Assembly: GCA_043798715.1 (NCBI GenBank)
Contig: JAZDOK010000088.1
Span: 1 to 6,966, forward strand
DNA from: JAZDOK01 sp043798715
Lineage (GTDB): Bacteria; Vulcanimicrobiota; JAZDOK01
Length of the DNA stretch: 6,966 bases
Reading direction: 5' to 3'
The notes under the pieces are model-generated. The model was not told the DNA's origin. It searched no databases and worked only from the letters and a program-made list of their open reading frames with translations. This document shows, one piece after another, positions 6,601 through 6,966 of the stretch. Both the position numbers and the translations under genes were made by a program. Position 1 is the stretch's first letter. Each line of letters begins with the position of its first letter.

Positions 6601-6966
6601 ACTCAAGCCGGATCATGGCGACCACCTCCGCTCATGCCGCGGGGCAGGTCAATGTAGTGGTGACCAATCCCGATGGCCAGGCGGCGACGGCGACCGGCGC
6701 CTTCACCTTCAACCCGGCCCCGGCAATAAGTCTGCCTCTTGTCCCAGCCAATGGCCCTGCGAGCGGCGGGACGGTGGTGACTATCAACGGCGCCAACTTT
6801 GTGAGCGGATGTGCGGTAACGTTCAGCGGCACGGCTGCTACGGGCGTGACATTTGTAAGCCCAGGGCAGATCATGGCGACCACCCCCGCTCATGCCGCGG
6901 GGCAGGTCAATGTAGTGGTGACCAATCCCGACGGCCAGGCGGCGACGGCGACCGGCGCCTTCACCT
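3627..6966 (+). CDS. Papain-family (C1A) cysteine protease lipoprotein with Ig-like and IPT/TIG tail, C-terminus beyond window
   Basis: One frame is open from ATG 3627 to the right edge (1113 codons and one base); the stop lies outside. Residues 1-29 are a lipoprotein signal peptide with lipobox LSSC and C29 as the lipid site. Residues 30-105 are a charged, propeptide-like stretch. The papain-like catalytic domain spans about 105-352: oxyanion Q121 and nucleophile C127 with the family's exact six-residue spacing in QNPLGSCSSFS, general base H287 in GGHAVTIIGYDD, and N315 in VNSWGSGWWG. Downstream are a beta-rich accessory region at about 353-478 (possibly lectin-like), two Kre9/KNH-like repeats (480-577 and 581-679, each with SPDGGE.W and a tryptophan-rich strand), a putative-Ig domain (680-711 and 892-938) interrupted by an inserted domain (about 713-891), and IPT/TIG repeats from about 945. 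Likely a membrane-anchored extracytoplasmic protease. The usual papain C22 is leucine and W26 is serine. GC rises sharply over the TIG part. Confidence 0.9.
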   Translation, partial: MHKKIINIRVENKFLGIVILFLSLFLSSCGSNIEKVDVSNSKSPRELMPLGYRPLTPEEKEYLKDKIVKVDKVVPNDFSRKRKAIELKAKGIHKPLKSELLKMLSVVDNSTTGWLPPVKSQNPLGSCSSFSTAYYCKTYQEAREHNWTDLTTNTAHQFSPKFVYNQINRGIDEGSNPLPAMQLIVDKGCATWESLPYDSDYTSWPSESQWRNALPYRAQYAAEINIHTDAGIRNLKQLLANGEIAVICFNVTESFDNYYGASLPSSPSYGFDNGVIYTNVGAVRGGHAVTIIGYDDTKTYNDGTGTKHGAFKGVNSWGSGWWGNSGFFWMSYEYVRDLTSEDAAFMCDRTAYQPRVLGVFGLNHSKRGQLDITFGHGSPASPDWSRTFFNNQGGDIAVDNSKKVVVDLSDAWNVIPDNVPSSYFLGVEDDAASGTGTVTYVAVEYEGSVTTSTEVPRTTINGGTVYVNLSKTIDKTNRTISLSSPDGGEIWNGTQTITWTTGGSDWTAGDKVNIEFSDDGGNSWRYVGQANYSPGSYSLDTSSSPAGSSSTARVRVSYTALQQISDASNSDFTINNIGNRALTVTSPDGGETWSGTHDVTWTASGFDWRSSDTVKLEYSADSGTTWNNVATGIAALSGTYSWNPGALPEGTLYRIKVTYELNGAVSDMSNGDFTLRPLVITTMSLPAGNLSASYSGAIAAAGGFPPYTFSILPVNYGESLATHTFVGGGTAQNWKADEGCWTYNLPFAFDFYGNTYNSVKVSPNGYLELGNGDGSDWTNTDAELNSNIRIAPLWDDLRTDGTVQSGEDIYITENADYVIIRWCGEVYDGGKVNLEVVLYREGQIKFNYGDGNTGLTPTIGISGGDGTHYTLSSYNNAAALTNVNSALYTGIGLPPGRAINANTGSITGIPTALGTYLFRAKVMDDTSGYYCRELSITVLPAPPPAPAISLPLVPANGPASGGTVVTINGANFVSGCTATFGGTAATGVTFVNSSRIMATTSAHAAGQVNVVVTNPDGQAATATGAFTFNPAPAISLPLVPANGPASGGTVVTINGANFVSGCAVTFSGTAATGVTFVSPGQIMATTPAHAAGQVNVVVTNPDGQAATATGAFT
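4740..5060 (+). other. Beta-rich accessory domain after the protease (segment of the protease gene)
   Basis: Residues about 353-478 follow the catalytic domain and contain alternating hydrophobic strands with GQLDITFGHG, a VVVDLSD strand, and SYFLGVEDDA followed by TVTYVAVEY. Some bacterial C1A peptidases carry lectin-like or jelly-roll domains at this place, and this may be one. No family-defining motif is clear, so the fold is inferred only. Confidence 0.4.
5064..5663 (+). repeat. Tandem Kre9/KNH-like Ig repeats (two copies, protein level)
   Basis: Two copies about 102 residues apart. Copy 1 begins at residue 480 and carries SPDGGEIWNGTQTITW; copy 2 carries SPDGGETWSGTHDVTW from residue 586. 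Both continue with a DW..(G/S)D.V.(I/L)E(F/Y)S.D.G..W strand pattern and end in (S/D)FT. The DNA of the two copies has diverged far more than that of the TIG repeats, so this is an older duplication. The pattern matches the Ser-Thr-rich/Kre9-KNH N-terminal-like family common in secreted bacterial proteins. Confidence 0.7.
5664..6440 (+). other. Putative-Ig (He_PIG) domain split by an inserted domain
   Basis: The first half, residues 680-711, reads LPAGNLSASYSGAI and then GGFPPYTFSI, the classic start of a putative-Ig domain. The expected continuation GLPPGRAINANTGSITG-IPTALGTY appears only at residues 892-917, with the end near 938. The two halves add up to about 79 residues, a normal domain length. 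About 180 residues (5763-6299) sit between them at the PYTFSI/GLPPG boundary. Confidence 0.7.
5763..6299 (+). other. Inserted beta-sandwich-like domain within the Ig domain
   Basis: Residues about 713-891 of the protease polypeptide. Recognisable strands include FDFYGNTYNSVKVSPNGYLE (751 onward in FYG), APLWDDL (W794), YVIIRWCGEV, VNLEVVLYREGQIKF, and GNTGLTPTIGISGGDGTHY (855-862 is LTPTIGIS). The same style of FYG/NGYL/PLWDDL/LTPTIGIS segment occurs in large secreted bacterial proteins, but I know no firm name or function. C740 and C823 could form a disulfide. A binding or adhesion role is a guess. Confidence 0.55.
6459..6716 (+). repeat. IPT/TIG repeat unit 1 (258 bp, 86 residues)
   Basis: Encodes an IPT/TIG Ig-like domain: a P..GPASGGTVVTINGANF opening, a GVTFV strand, IMATT, and a QVNVVVTNPDGQ ending. 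The next unit follows directly at an exact 258-base period. Such domains act as rigid spacers or binding modules in extracellular proteins. Confidence 0.9.
6717..6966 (+). repeat. IPT/TIG repeat unit 2, cut by the window edge
   Basis: 250 bases of the next unit, differing from unit 1 at about 16 positions by hand count (roughly 94% identical). Seven changes are synonymous and nine alter amino acids; all eight altered residues fall in the central 25 residues. The array probably continues to the right. Confidence 0.9.

Noticed and set aside
6413..6893. Minus-strand frames with repeated peptides at the right end
   Set aside because: Their repetition simply mirrors the TIG repeat DNA on the plus strand, which encodes a clear IPT/TIG domain.

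Overview
The window carries two divergently transcribed blocks. The moderately high GC content, two lipoprotein-type exported proteins (lipoboxes ending LSGC and LSSC), Ig-like and IPT/TIG surface modules, and a redox enzyme with several Fe-S clusters suggest an environmental, probably anaerobic or facultative Gram-negative bacterium. No sequence here fixes the taxon.

Left block (minus strand, 2261 down to 1): a 699-residue flavoprotein fused to four Fe-S centre modules, followed with a 4-base ATGA overlap by the N-terminal 55 codons of a D-amino-acid-oxidase (DAO) family FAD oxidoreductase that leaves the window on the left. This is the architecture of the HcnABC / LhpBEF / sarcosine-oxidase-like / dye-linked proline dehydrogenase group. 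The HcnA-like [2Fe-2S] and HcnB-like FAD/BFD parts are fused, and two [4Fe-4S] motifs are inserted between them. The pair probably oxidises a small amino or imino acid and passes electrons along the Fe-S chain; the substrate cannot be read from the sequence.

Middle (2262-2477): a gene-free divergent region of about 216 bp. It holds a ribosome binding site for each side, a plausible promoter for the right-hand block and a small interleaved inverted repeat.

Right block (plus strand): a 380-residue lipoprotein (carboxypeptidase-regulatory-like, IPT/TIG and cohesin-like modules). After a 6-base gap comes a very large ORF, open from 3627 to the window end (at least 1113 codons). It encodes a papain-family (C1A) cysteine protease lipoprotein with a complete Gln/Cys/His/Asn active-site set. 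Behind the protease are a beta-rich accessory domain, two Kre9/KNH-like Ig repeats, a putative-Ig (He_PIG) domain that appears to be split by an inserted beta-sandwich-type domain of about 180 residues, and at least two IPT/TIG repeats about 94% identical in DNA. The two right-hand genes look like an operon for surface-displayed or periplasmic proteins.

The most interesting points are the split Ig domain, the recent TIG duplication with all its amino-acid changes confined to 25 residues, the divergent papain active-site surround, and the G8 tract next to the lipobox of the first lipoprotein. I found no RNA gene, CRISPR array or insertion sequence.
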